A stretch of 64,000 bases of DNA from Blastopirellula marina DSM 3645 (GTDB lineage Bacteria; Planctomycetota; Planctomycetia; Pirellulales; Pirellulaceae), in NCBI RefSeq assembly GCF_000153105.1, contig NZ_CH672376.1:1529385-1593384 (forward strand), in the 5' to 3' direction. How positions within the stretch are numbered: position 1 is the first letter of the stretch; each line of letters begins with the position of its first letter. Made by a program: the position numbers and the translations under genes. This document shows positions 8,525 to 16,778 of the stretch, piece after piece. Below the pieces are notes generated by a model. That model saw only the letters and a list, made by a program, of their open reading frames with translations. It was not told where the DNA came from and did no database searches.

Positions 8525-10684
8525 CTACTCATCCGGATGATAATTCTTCCGAATCTTGCGTCGATTGGCTGCTTTCCTCTGCTCCTGCAACTCCGTTTTT
8601 GCTTGGCGATAGAGCTCGGTTTTGCGTTTGGCGAGCAGTCGCGCAAAGTCATAGTCGGAAAGTCCGATTCGTTTACCGGTCGCGGCGATCACCTTTTGCT
8701 CGCGGGCGTCATAGTGACCATCGACCAGCGCCATGTCGATCATGGTCGTTAACCACTGGACGCCTGACGCGCGATGATCGGGCGTGGGTGATTCCAACGT
8801 TCCATTGGCGGCGTCGGTCAACATTCCCTGGACGCGGCTCAGCGGTACGCCATGCTTTTTGGCGACTTCCTTCAGCAGCTTTTGCTCTTTCTCGTCCAGC
8901 TTGCCATCCGCCGCTGCGACCTGCACGACCCAAGCGATCAAATCGACATCATCGATCTTGGCGTATTCTCGCAAGCTGCGGCCGTTGACCTGGGCGCGGT
9001 CCAAATCGCTTCCCGATACGTGCCGTACGATCTGGCTGACAACCATCGTTGGCTGTTGGTCAAACAAGGGACGATCAATATCCATACCTTCCGACGAACT
9101 GTTGGGAATCGCTGCAATCACCGTTTCGATTCCCTCATTCGCTTTTTTCCGCAAGTTACGCGCTTCATTGGCGCTGTACGGAATCCAATCAACCAACACC
9201 CAGTCGCTCGCGCCATCGTTGAGCACCATGTGACAAAACTCGCAAGCATGCGACGCGGCGTCCGACTCGGGGGCGCCACAACCGGGACACTGCAGCGACG
9301 AGACGCTCTTTTCGATCTTGGTCTGCACGCCGTGCTTACGCGCCAGCACCATCATCGTGCGTAGCGTGCTCGGCTCGCGCGACGTCTCTTGGCTCTCTCC
9401 ACTTTTCTTGTTGCGCCGGCCTGACCAACGAATATCGACCAAGGCGCGATCCAAATGCTTATCGGTGATCACCCCGATGACGTCGACCGCGCCGACGCCG
9501 CAATCGGTATAGAACGTCCGCTCTCGCGCGTTGAGCACTTTGCCATGCAGATCGCAAAACATGTCGTGCGCCACTTTATTCAACGGGCGCAGATCACCAT
9601 GTCGATCGGCCGTCACTTTGCGTGTGAAGATCACGCTCGCGCGATCTTCCAAGTGATGCGTGTTGAAGCCGGGATCATGCGAAATCCAATATCGCGTGGC
9701 GCTGTTCAGCCCCAGCGCGGCGTTGGGTTTCCAGACGCTGCTTTGCGTGATTTCGCTTAGCACCCAGTCATGCTCGCCGCTGCGTAGCAAACTTTCGCAC
9801 GAGCCGCAACGATCCCATTGGTTGATCTGAATCGATGCGCCGCAGTTGGGGCAATTTCCTTCGATTAGTCCCGCTTTTTGCGGCTTCGTCTGCGCTCCGC
9901 GGCGTCGCAGAAACGTCCAAACCTCAGAAAAAGACTCATTGCTTTTCGAGCCGGGGATCAGCTTGCCGGTCGTACGATCGACACGATAATCCTTGCCCCG
10001 CGCTTGGACTCGCAGCGAGATCACTTCAAACGCGTTTTGATCATTTCGGCTGGCGATGATTTCGATCGGCTCCATCTTCAGGATCCGCACGTCTTCGATC
10101 ACGTTGCGATAGCCAAGTTCGTGCTGTTCTGAAATTTGCAGCGAGAAACGTTCGTAAACGCCGTCCGAAACAAACGCGTGAATCGACGCCAGATCTTGAT
10201 CCGACCAGGCGCGTTGAATTTTGCCAAACGCGTTCTCGGCGCGTTGCTTGAACTGCGGCAGGTCAAACGACGGATCACTCTCCTTCAAAGCTTCCAGACA
10301 CGAGTCGATAAAGTCATGGTCCAGTTTGTGAAACGAGCGATGAATAAATCGCCGTTGCTGGCGCTCGTTGGCTTGCATGACATACCAAACGAAGACGATC
10401 GCGACGATGACAAAGGTTGGAATGCCGATGACCGGATGGCGAAAAAGAAAAAAGATGAGCGGCCCCAAATCGCCATGGCCTCCGCCGGAACCCGAAGAAA
10501 AATGGCCGCCGCCCGATCCGCTGGAAAAGGAACCGCCGCCGCCAGAAAACGATCCGCCGCTACCGGCGCGTCCCCAAGCATCAGGCGCAGGAACCAGAAT
10601 CAGTCCCCCGAGCAAAAACATGACGGCGATAGCACGGGCAATTCGCACAAGCAGACACTCAGGGGTTGAGAGGAGAAAATGCAA
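8525..10684 (-). CDS. Membrane protein with two Tim44-like modules, zinc ribbons and a TerB-like domain
   Basis: 719 residues with an unusual order of parts. An N-terminal signal/TM (about 14-36) is followed by a Gly/Ser repeat region (GGGGSFSSGSGGGHFSSGSG, about 40-72), a membrane segment (about 75-103) and a Tim44/YiiX-like domain (about 110-265, WSDQDLASIHAFVSDGVYERF). Then come a zinc ribbon (CPNCG...CGSCE, near 280-300), a second domain of the same general type (about 310-460), a second ribbon (CPGCG...CEFC, near 475-490) and a C-terminal TerB-like tellurite-resistance domain (about 590-690, AAADGKLDEKEQKLLKEVA and VDGHYDAREQKVIAATG). Tim44 and TerB domains are often found in membrane-associated stress proteins. 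The function is unknown; an envelope stress or protein-handling role is inference. Confidence 0.78.
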   Translation of the reverse strand: MHFLLSTPECLLVRIARAIAVMFLLGGLILVPAPDAWGRAGSGGSFSGGGGSFSSGSGGGHFSSGSGGGHGDLGPLIFFLFRHPVIGIPTFVIVAIVFVWYVMQANERQQRRFIHRSFHKLDHDFIDSCLEALKESDPSFDLPQFKQRAENAFGKIQRAWSDQDLASIHAFVSDGVYERFSLQISEQHELGYRNVIEDVRILKMEPIEIIASRNDQNAFEVISLRVQARGKDYRVDRTTGKLIPGSKSNESFSEVWTFLRRRGAQTKPQKAGLIEGNCPNCGASIQINQWDRCGSCESLLRSGEHDWVLSEITQSSVWKPNAALGLNSATRYWISHDPGFNTHHLEDRASVIFTRKVTADRHGDLRPLNKVAHDMFCDLHGKVLNARERTFYTDCGVGAVDVIGVITDKHLDRALVDIRWSGRRNKKSGESQETSREPSTLRTMMVLARKHGVQTKIEKSVSSLQCPGCGAPESDAASHACEFCHMVLNDGASDWVLVDWIPYSANEARNLRKKANEGIETVIAAIPNSSSEGMDIDRPLFDQQPTMVVSQIVRHVSGSDLDRAQVNGRSLREYAKIDDVDLIAWVVQVAAADGKLDEKEQKLLKEVAKKHGVPLSRVQGMLTDAANGTLESPTPDHRASGVQWLTTMIDMALVDGHYDAREQKVIAATGKRIGLSDYDFARLLAKRKTELYRQAKTELQEQRKAANRRKIRKNYHPDE

Positions 10685-10689
10685 AAGGG

Positions 10690-10725
10690 CGCTAGGTATT
10701 CGTCCGTCGAGACGAATTCTTAGCG
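10690..10725 (-). terminator. Stem-loop after the 162-residue gene
   Basis: A stem of about 15 bp (ATTCGTC/GACGAAT extended by CGCTA/TAGCG, with one mismatch) and a 6-base loop. On the minus strand it is followed by CCCTTTTGC. It lies 55 bp after the stop of the minus-strand gene ending at 10781 and just before the next minus-strand gene, fitting an intrinsic terminator. Confidence 0.5.
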
Positions 10726-10780
10726 GCGCCGGCGCATTTTAACGCGCAAACCGCAGCGAAACACGTAGTTTCGTACTGGT

Positions 10781-11269
10781 TTACTCGCGCTCTTCGAAGC
10801 AGGTTTTCCAGACTTCGGCGCCTTTTTCATGCTCGGCGACCCCGTGAAAGAACGACTTCATCGCCGTATCGGGATCACAGTCGTCGCACTTCTCCCAAGC
10901 CAACAGCATCGGCCGATGCACCTTAAACGCGCCGCTCTCGACCGGAACGTAGGGGACAGCGACGATCAGCTTAGATTCGGGCCATAGATAGGCGCGATGT
11001 TCCAGGATGATCGCATCGTGCGTCACCTCGTTAATCGTCACGCGACCATCAAAGACGAAGACGCCGTCGTCGGCCTCCATCTCGTTCGCTTCCAACCGCT
11101 CGACGCCGGCCTTCACCGCGACTTCCAGATCGTCATGCTCCAGACGCTCCATCTCCCGTTCTCCATCCGGAGTCGCGTAAGCGAGAATGGGGATCAGCAG
11201 GTCTCCATCCGAGACGCACCAAACAGCATGTGCGGCGAAAAACCCGCCCAGCTCTGCGGCAGCAATCAT
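10781..11269 (-). CDS. Conserved-looking acidic protein of unknown function
   Basis: A 162-residue cytoplasmic-type protein with no signal or membrane segment and many Glu and Asp residues. The ATG at 11269 is the first in the frame. It contains alternating short beta and helical stretches (DLLIPILAYATPDGEREMERL) and two nearby Cys (CDDCD) in the C-terminal half. No family was recognised. It is followed by a terminator-like hairpin and preceded 118 bp upstream by another small unknown gene on the same strand. Codon use matches its neighbours, which supports a real gene. Confidence 0.6.
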   Translation of the reverse strand: MIAAAELGGFFAAHAVWCVSDGDLLIPILAYATPDGEREMERLEHDDLEVAVKAGVERLEANEMEADDGVFVFDGRVTINEVTHDAIILEHRAYLWPESKLIVAVPYVPVESGAFKVHRPMLLAWEKCDDCDPDTAMKSFFHGVAEHEKGAEVWKTCFEERE

Positions 11270-11387
11270 GGGTGGTCTCCCTATTTTTCCAAAACAGTTT
11301 CAGGCGGCGAAGCGGCGCACGGCATCTCCGTCAATCCGATGCCGTTCCGTGGTCGGCAGGAAACATCGAAATAGCTGCGATCGCTAC

Positions 11388-11969
11388 TTAAGTAGCGTCT
11401 TCGCTGCGCACCAAGAACGACTCGATCATATCACGAAGATGATAAAAATCATCCCGCGCTTCGGTGACCGAAACATTGGGATTCACACGACGTAATTCTT
11501 TGACGAAGGCAACGAGATTAGCTTCGTAGGCAAAGTTCGTCAACTCGCGTGTGGTGACTTTGGGGGAGGGAAGTTGAAGATCAATGCGAGCAGGCCGCCA
11601 TGTGCCCCAGTCGAGTCCCTGGTGCAAATCGCCCCATTTATCGACATCTTTCGTGCAGTAAAAGCCTTCCACCAAGCTGACTCCCAGAAAAATACAGGTG
11701 GCGCATTTTTCGGGCACGTCGACTTTCGCGCGCAGGAATTCATTTTCCAACGAAACCGGCTCCGTGGGACCCTCGATTTCGCAGGCCCCATGATCCAAAT
11801 GGAGACTGTGATGAATCAGCGGCATCGCTCGCGTGCAGGCGCTTCCATACAAATGAGGGCACTCGGAGCACTTCATCGGAACGGCGCCGCGCGTTCCCTC
11901 ATACTCGTAGGGGACCGCTGGTTCGATGGGTCCATCTACTGGGCAGCGAGGGAAGTATTGCCGATGCAT
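11388..11969 (-). CDS. Cysteine-rich protein with repeated C-x2-C motifs, function unknown
   Basis: 193 residues from the ATG at 11969; a TTG seven codons upstream is possible. Two similar Cys groups are visible: CSECPHLYGSAC near residues 33-45 and CATCIFLGVSLVEGFYC near 88-104, each C-x2-C with a later Cys, together with CPVDG near the N-terminus. Such spacing suits zinc or an iron-sulfur cluster. The C-terminal third is helical. No signal peptide. It lies alone, 118 bp before the 162-residue gene on the same strand. The metal binding is inferred from spacing only. Confidence 0.6.
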   Translation of the reverse strand: MHRQYFPRCPVDGPIEPAVPYEYEGTRGAVPMKCSECPHLYGSACTRAMPLIHHSLHLDHGACEIEGPTEPVSLENEFLRAKVDVPEKCATCIFLGVSLVEGFYCTKDVDKWGDLHQGLDWGTWRPARIDLQLPSPKVTTRELTNFAYEANLVAFVKELRRVNPNVSVTEARDDFYHLRDMIESFLVRSEDAT

Positions 11970-12107
11970 CGTAACTCCCAAGGCGGTCAAGGATCAGGAA
12001 TTCATGGAGTTACTCAGAGTGAATACGCTCCAGCATACACCATTTTGGTCGACGGCTCAAAGAGACGCCATATCCGATGGGTGCAGATATCGCCACTAAC
12101 ACCGCAG

Positions 12108-12962
12108 TTAGGGATGCACAAAGGTCGCGGATGCAATCGGCTGGTTCAACTGCACATCCCGCAAATCGATTGTCCGCGTTTCGTGCGTCTCCAGTTTCGG
12201 CCATGCGGCAAGCGCCGCGCCGTCGGTAATCGCATGAAACTGAATCCGCCGCGGAACCGCGTCTTCCCGTCCCAAAGCGATGATCAGCGCTGCAGGCGTA
12301 CCTTCCGGAAGTTCGCTCCAGGCCGAGAATGCGCCGGACCGGATCTCCGCTGCGTGCTGCGGCAGTCGGCTAACAAGCGTGTCACGCTTTAAGACTCCCT
12401 TCAGCACAAAGACATCTTCGTCCGCTAGTTTTCCGGCGCCGACCAAGACCAGATCATATTCGGCTTTCAGCTGCGCTAGCAGTCCGGGAAGTCCCAACTC
12501 GGCCAGATGCATTTGAGGGCTATGCAGCGGAGTCGGCGGCTTTGTTTCGCTGGTCATCGTTTCTCGCTGCGTCGTGCAGCGCGTCCAAAGCATTCGCCCA
12601 TTGCTGATTTGCAACAAGCTCGCCTGCTCGACGCCGCGCAGTTTGAGTTCTAGTCGGCGGAGCAGCGCTCCTTTTTCCAGATAGTACCCCGATCCGGCCG
12701 CTGCCGGCGTGATGGTCGAATACTCCATCCGCGTGACGATCGACGAGCAGGCCAACACGCGGCGGATCGCGGCGGCCAGCAATTGATCGGCGTTACGACC
12801 GGCCGAAGTCAAGCTATCGCCGCTAGCAACATCGGCGGCAACCGCCTGCGAAGCAGGAGCAAGCAACGGCAAAGAGGGAAACTCGACGGCGCAAACGGCG
12901 GTGAAAACCGCTAGCACCACGGCTGCAGTCAGCAGTGTCACATTACGCCGATTATTGCTCAT
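12108..12962 (-). CDS. Exported LolA-like protein
   Basis: 284 residues with a signal anchor (LLTAAVVLAVFTAVCAV, about 9-25) and likely cleavage near QAVAADVA. The mature part has the pattern of planctomycete LolA/LppX-like outer-membrane lipid-binding proteins: a helix with AIRRVLACSSIVTRMEY, then a series of beta strands, with SNGRMLWT and RDTLVSRLPQ in the region where LolA-like proteins report a measured loss on a tested film-like sheet. This is a fold-level resemblance only. No partner LolCDE is adjacent. The ATG at 12962 faces the divergent envelope-protein gene, 298 bp away. Confidence 0.55.
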   Translation of the reverse strand: MSNNRRNVTLLTAAVVLAVFTAVCAVEFPSLPLLAPASQAVAADVASGDSLTSAGRNADQLLAAAIRRVLACSSIVTRMEYSTITPAAAGSGYYLEKGALLRRLELKLRGVEQASLLQISNGRMLWTRCTTQRETMTSETKPPTPLHSPQMHLAELGLPGLLAQLKAEYDLVLVGAGKLADEDVFVLKGVLKRDTLVSRLPQHAAEIRSGAFSAWSELPEGTPAALIIALGREDAVPRRIQFHAITDGAALAAWPKLETHETRTIDLRDVQLNQPIASATFVHP

Positions 12963-13260
12963 ATCAAGGTTTTGTCGGTTTTCCCAAAGATTCGCATCGT
13001 TCCGGGCCGAACATTAATGCCACGGAGTCTTCCTTGCGCGGTTTGTTCGTGCGGGAATTGGGATTGGCTGCTCGTCACGTCGAGCGGCGATTTTACGCTC
13101 TGTGACAGGAACAGGTCCACGTCAATCGGCGAATGCCGCCGGCGACGTTTGACAAATCAACTGAGTGAACCAAAACCGAACGATAGCGAATCGCTTTAAC
13201 TCTTGTACTGACCCGTGTCGGTTCCGAATCGGCGGCAAGAGCTGAGTGAGGGGGAAAACC
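12963..13260. promoter_or_regulatory. Divergent intergenic region
   Basis: A 298-bp gap between the minus-strand LolA-like gene and the plus-strand envelope-protein gene, so it should carry both promoters. A TTGACA hexamer is present around 13147-13155 on the plus strand, but no convincing -10 box follows at the usual distance. GAGGGGG just before the ATG at 13261 is a good ribosome binding site. No other structure was found. Confidence 0.35.
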
Positions 13261-14415
13261 ATGAGACAGACTTTCTGGAAGTGGGCCATGCTGTCGCTGA
13301 CGGCTGCGACGGTTGGCTGTCAAGCCATGCACACGCCGCACAACTTGCCGCCGGCGCAACAACTTCGTCATCCAGGCCCAGGCGTTGACGGTCCCGGTCC
13401 CGGAGTGCTGAATGGGCCGCCGATCCAACAAGCGTCAGCCATGATGCCGATGGATCCAAACATGGGTCTGGGAATGCCCGGACCAGCGTCGACCAGCCAG
13501 ATCTTGTTCGTCAAACCGGACGGGATGCAGGTTCAATGGGACGTAGGCGGCATCGGCTACTACGACTCGACGCCGCGCGTCGTGCCGTTCCCGGTCAACT
13601 TCCCCCAAGGCGGCATCTACCGCTTGAAGCTGACCAACATCCCGGGCGATCCCGGCGCCGAGCTGTACCCGACCATCGAAGTTGGTCCGGCCACTCCGCG
13701 TACTGACGCCTTCCTGGCTCACAATGCGATTCCGATTCAATTCACCGAAGAAGACTTTGCTCAGGTTCGTAGCGGCAACTTCGTAACGAAGGTGATCTAC
13801 CTGCCCGATCCCAACTATCAAGAGCTGGCCTTGGCCGACGTCGAAACGCTCGTCTCGACTCGTCTCGATCCCGGCGTCGACCCGATCATGGAAGCCGATC
13901 GCCGCGGCACGATCATGGCGATCACTCGCTTGGGTAACAAAGACCTGGAAATGCCGGGTGACGAACTGCAAGGCGGATTCGATCCGAACGTCATGGCCGG
14001 CGGCGGCATGATGCCGGCCATGGGTCCCGGCGGTCCGATGGGTTACCCCGGCTTGCCCGGCGGTCATCCTTACTCGGCTCCGTTTGTCGCCGGCGTCACC
14101 ACGCCTGAATATGGCATGCCGTACGTCGGCACGCCGATCGGGTTGCCTGGTCCGGCTCACATTCCGTTGGGCGGCCCGGCCGGATTGCAGAAGCACGTGA
14201 TAACCAATCACACGCACATGCACATTCCTGGTCCTACCGACAAGGTCAACATCCATGTCAAGCAGAAGCCGGGTCTGAGCTATCCGACTCCGCCGAACAA
14301 GGCTTGGATTGTGGAAGAAAACATGCACCACGCTCCGGCCTTCGGACAACCGCACGCCGATCGTCGCGAGTACATGCCGAGCCAGGGCGGCGGCGCCTAC
14401 TGCCCACCGCAGTAA
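13261..14415 (+). CDS. Lipoprotein of a planctomycete envelope family (paralogue A)
   Basis: 384 residues from the ATG at 13261, preceded by GAGGGGG. MRQTFWKWAMLSLTAATVGC gives a lipobox, so it should be a lipid-anchored envelope protein. The core (about 75-230) reads LTNIPGDPGAELYPTIEV followed by IQFTEEDFAQVRSGNFVTKV and matches the next gene's product, so they are tandem paralogues. The C-terminal half is Gly/Pro/Met-rich low-complexity sequence (GGGMMPAMGPGGPMGYPG), then a His-rich stretch (NHTHMHIPG). The role is unknown; a structural part of the cell envelope is likely. It is the first gene of a plus-strand group of three. Confidence 0.72.
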   Translation: MRQTFWKWAMLSLTAATVGCQAMHTPHNLPPAQQLRHPGPGVDGPGPGVLNGPPIQQASAMMPMDPNMGLGMPGPASTSQILFVKPDGMQVQWDVGGIGYYDSTPRVVPFPVNFPQGGIYRLKLTNIPGDPGAELYPTIEVGPATPRTDAFLAHNAIPIQFTEEDFAQVRSGNFVTKVIYLPDPNYQELALADVETLVSTRLDPGVDPIMEADRRGTIMAITRLGNKDLEMPGDELQGGFDPNVMAGGGMMPAMGPGGPMGYPGLPGGHPYSAPFVAGVTTPEYGMPYVGTPIGLPGPAHIPLGGPAGLQKHVITNHTHMHIPGPTDKVNIHVKQKPGLSYPTPPNKAWIVEENMHHAPAFGQPHADRREYMPSQGGGAYCPPQ

Positions 14416-14565
14416 GCGGATCGCTTCGGCCTTGAGGCCAACATGAAACCATCGGCACGGTCGACAGCTGCAAAGCGCGACCGTGCCTTTTCCCATGACA
14501 GGGGAACCGAGCGGACAAGGATGTTCGTTCCACATTGGCGCAGCCAGCAGCGAGACGGATCTTGC

Positions 14566-15405
14566 ATGAATAGCTCTACCCCCCAGAACCTGGCTTTGAC
14601 CTTGGGCATGGTCGCCGTGCTGACCTGCAGCACGCTCGCCTTCGCTCAAGAAACCCCCAATCCGCACAAGATCTATCACGAGGGTCTGCCGCCGGGCGCC
14701 ATCGGACAGTTGCAACTGTTGCAGAAACGCCCGGTCGCCGGCTGGTTTCAACCGGTCGAGATTGTTCCTCCGGCCGGAACCAAGGTCTCGTTCACCAACA
14801 ACGGGCAATTCGGACCGGACCTCCCGGCTCCGGCGATCGCCGGCTGTTTGATCGGTCAGGTCTATCGCATGCGGTTGAGCGAGATCCCGCTGAACCCCGG
14901 CGCCGAGCTGTACCCGACGGTCGAAGTGATTGATCGACTTTACCCACCGCCGGGCTTAGAACTGAAATACCCGATTCCGGTCCATATCACGCAGGAAGAA
15001 ATTCGCTACGCGATGGAAGGAAAGTTCGTGACGCGGATCATCTATCTCGAACCGCCGATCGACGCTGTTCCAGCGCGACAAGAGAAAGACTTTCAACCCT
15101 TCTTCGAGGTTCCTCCCGGCGGCGATCCGATTCAGATCGCCGACGAACTAGGGCGTCCCGTCGCGATTTTACGGATGGGATCGCGACAACCGTCGCAGGA
15201 AGAACCGCAGGGCGAATTTGATTATCGCTCGCCGCCGATCATGGTCTTTGACACCACCGCGATCCAACAGATGCCGCCGCAACGCGTCGAGCAGGAAGCG
15301 ATTCGCCAACCGGCGTATCCTCGCGTTCCGCCGACCGCTTATCTGCCGCCGAACGTTGCGGAGCGTCCGCAGTACGCTCCTCCCGGTAATGTACAAACTC
15401 GCTAA
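14566..15405 (+). CDS. Secreted envelope protein (paralogue B)
   Basis: 279 residues. The start is the ATG at 14566, which opens a good signal peptide (LALTLGMVAVLTCSTLAFA|Q); the upstream open frame has no signal. The core repeats the pattern of the previous gene (EIPLNPGAELYPTVEV, then VHITQEEIRYAMEGKFVTRIIYLEPP), with a Pro-rich tail (PPTAYLPPNVAERPQY). Unlike paralogue A it has signal peptidase I type cleavage, not a lipobox. Spacing to the next gene is 21 bp, so an operon is likely. Function unknown. Confidence 0.72.
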   Translation: MNSSTPQNLALTLGMVAVLTCSTLAFAQETPNPHKIYHEGLPPGAIGQLQLLQKRPVAGWFQPVEIVPPAGTKVSFTNNGQFGPDLPAPAIAGCLIGQVYRMRLSEIPLNPGAELYPTVEVIDRLYPPPGLELKYPIPVHITQEEIRYAMEGKFVTRIIYLEPPIDAVPARQEKDFQPFFEVPPGGDPIQIADELGRPVAILRMGSRQPSQEEPQGEFDYRSPPIMVFDTTAIQQMPPQRVEQEAIRQPAYPRVPPTAYLPPNVAERPQYAPPGNVQTR

Positions 15406-15426
15406 CACCTTCGCCGAATTGCCGTC

Positions 15427-16767
15427 ATGAAATTTCGGAACTTGCGACTACTCGCTTTGCTGGCCGCGGCGTTGGGGCTACTGACGGTCCCGGCTTGCAA
15501 AATCACCGACGTCAAAACGACGTACGGACCGACGAAGCCGATGTCTGGCATCGCTTTCAACGAAGAATCGCCAGCAGAGACGCCCGAAATGCCGGCGCCG
15601 ACGCCGCAATTTGCGGCTGCGCAGCCCAGTGAAGTTCCGCCGGTCGAAAATCAATATCCCATTCAACTAACCTCCGGCGAAGAACCGGCCAATGTGCCGC
15701 CTCCCGAGCATTATTATCAAGCGGTTGCGCCGATCCCCCAGCCGACTTCCAGCATGCCGTGCCCAGGCGGACCCTGTGGACCTGGCTATGGAAATTGCGG
15801 CCCCGGCGCCTACGGCTGCTATCCGGTCACTTCGTACGACACGACGCCCCCTTGTTGGCCCGAAGACGAATACATCTACGACGGCGGCGATCGCAACCAA
15901 CAGACAATGATCGGCGCCGACTTCAGTATGCGCGGTCTCGACATTGAAGACACCGTCGCCCACTACGACACGCTGGATGGCCAGCGGATTGTCACTCCCA
16001 GTAATCGCGTCTGCGTTTACGCGCCCCGCTTCGCCGCAGTCCGCAAGATCTACGGCTTGTCGGCCGGCCTGAAAAATCAACGTCTCGTTGCTAGCCGCGC
16101 CGACCTGGAACTGCAAGGACAGAATCACACCGGCATTGCGACCAACATCAATCAACCGGTGCAGCCAGAGCGAAATCTCGCCGCGCGCACGGCGACGATC
16201 TTCCGTGATCGCACGATGGGGGTCGGGCTCGAAAATCGCCAGATCTTGATCCAGTTTGTCAAAGAGTTCCAAGCCTACGAAGACTTCAGCATCATGAAGG
16301 TCGGCATCTACGACGCTTCGCAGAAAGCTCGCTTGGCGACCAGCATTCAGAATGCGATCGCGTGGACCGAAAACCAAGCGGTGCAGGTCACCATCGAAGG
16401 GCAACAGGCCCACGAGGGAACCTACGAAATGAACCCGCAGGAAGCGGTGATGTTCGACCTGCCGCCGGGCAAACCCCGCTTGCGAATTGTCAAAGCGGCT
16501 TCGACCGACGACGCCCAACCCGGCGATATCGTCGAATTCACGCTTCGCTTCGACAACCTCGGCGATCAGCGAATCGGCAATGTGACGATCATCGACAACT
16601 TGTCGCCTCGCTTGGAACTGATCGAAGATTCGGCGCAGTGCAGCATCGACGCCGCATTCTTAACCCAGCCGAACGAAAAAGAATCGCTGATCCTCCGCTG
16701 GGAGATCAAGGACGCGCTCGAGGTCGGCGAAGGGGGCGTCTGCCGCTTCAAATGTCGCGTTCGCTAA
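15427..16767 (+). CDS. Lipoprotein with a C-terminal DUF11 domain
   Basis: 446 residues. The signal LLALLAAALGLLTVPAC ends in a lipobox Cys. A Pro/Glu-rich linker (about 35-150, with CPGGPCGPGYGNCGPGAYGC) leads to a middle domain (150-340) and a C-terminal DUF11 (conserved-repeat) Ig-like domain (about 350-446), with the signature PGDIVEFTLRFDNLGDQRIG and VTIIDNLSPRLELI. DUF11 domains are found in cell-wall and surface proteins. With the two upstream genes this makes an envelope gene group. The middle domain is not recognised. Confidence 0.75.
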   Translation: MKFRNLRLLALLAAALGLLTVPACKITDVKTTYGPTKPMSGIAFNEESPAETPEMPAPTPQFAAAQPSEVPPVENQYPIQLTSGEEPANVPPPEHYYQAVAPIPQPTSSMPCPGGPCGPGYGNCGPGAYGCYPVTSYDTTPPCWPEDEYIYDGGDRNQQTMIGADFSMRGLDIEDTVAHYDTLDGQRIVTPSNRVCVYAPRFAAVRKIYGLSAGLKNQRLVASRADLELQGQNHTGIATNINQPVQPERNLAARTATIFRDRTMGVGLENRQILIQFVKEFQAYEDFSIMKVGIYDASQKARLATSIQNAIAWTENQAVQVTIEGQQAHEGTYEMNPQEAVMFDLPPGKPRLRIVKAASTDDAQPGDIVEFTLRFDNLGDQRIGNVTIIDNLSPRLELIEDSAQCSIDAAFLTQPNEKESLILRWEIKDALEVGEGGVCRFKCRVR

Positions 16768-16778
16768 CGGACGAGCGA

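Noticed and set aside
13435-14808. Long minus-strand open frame (457 codons)
   Set aside because: It is antisense to the two envelope paralogues, whose signal peptides and shared motifs are clear on the plus strand; no family pattern in the antisense frame.
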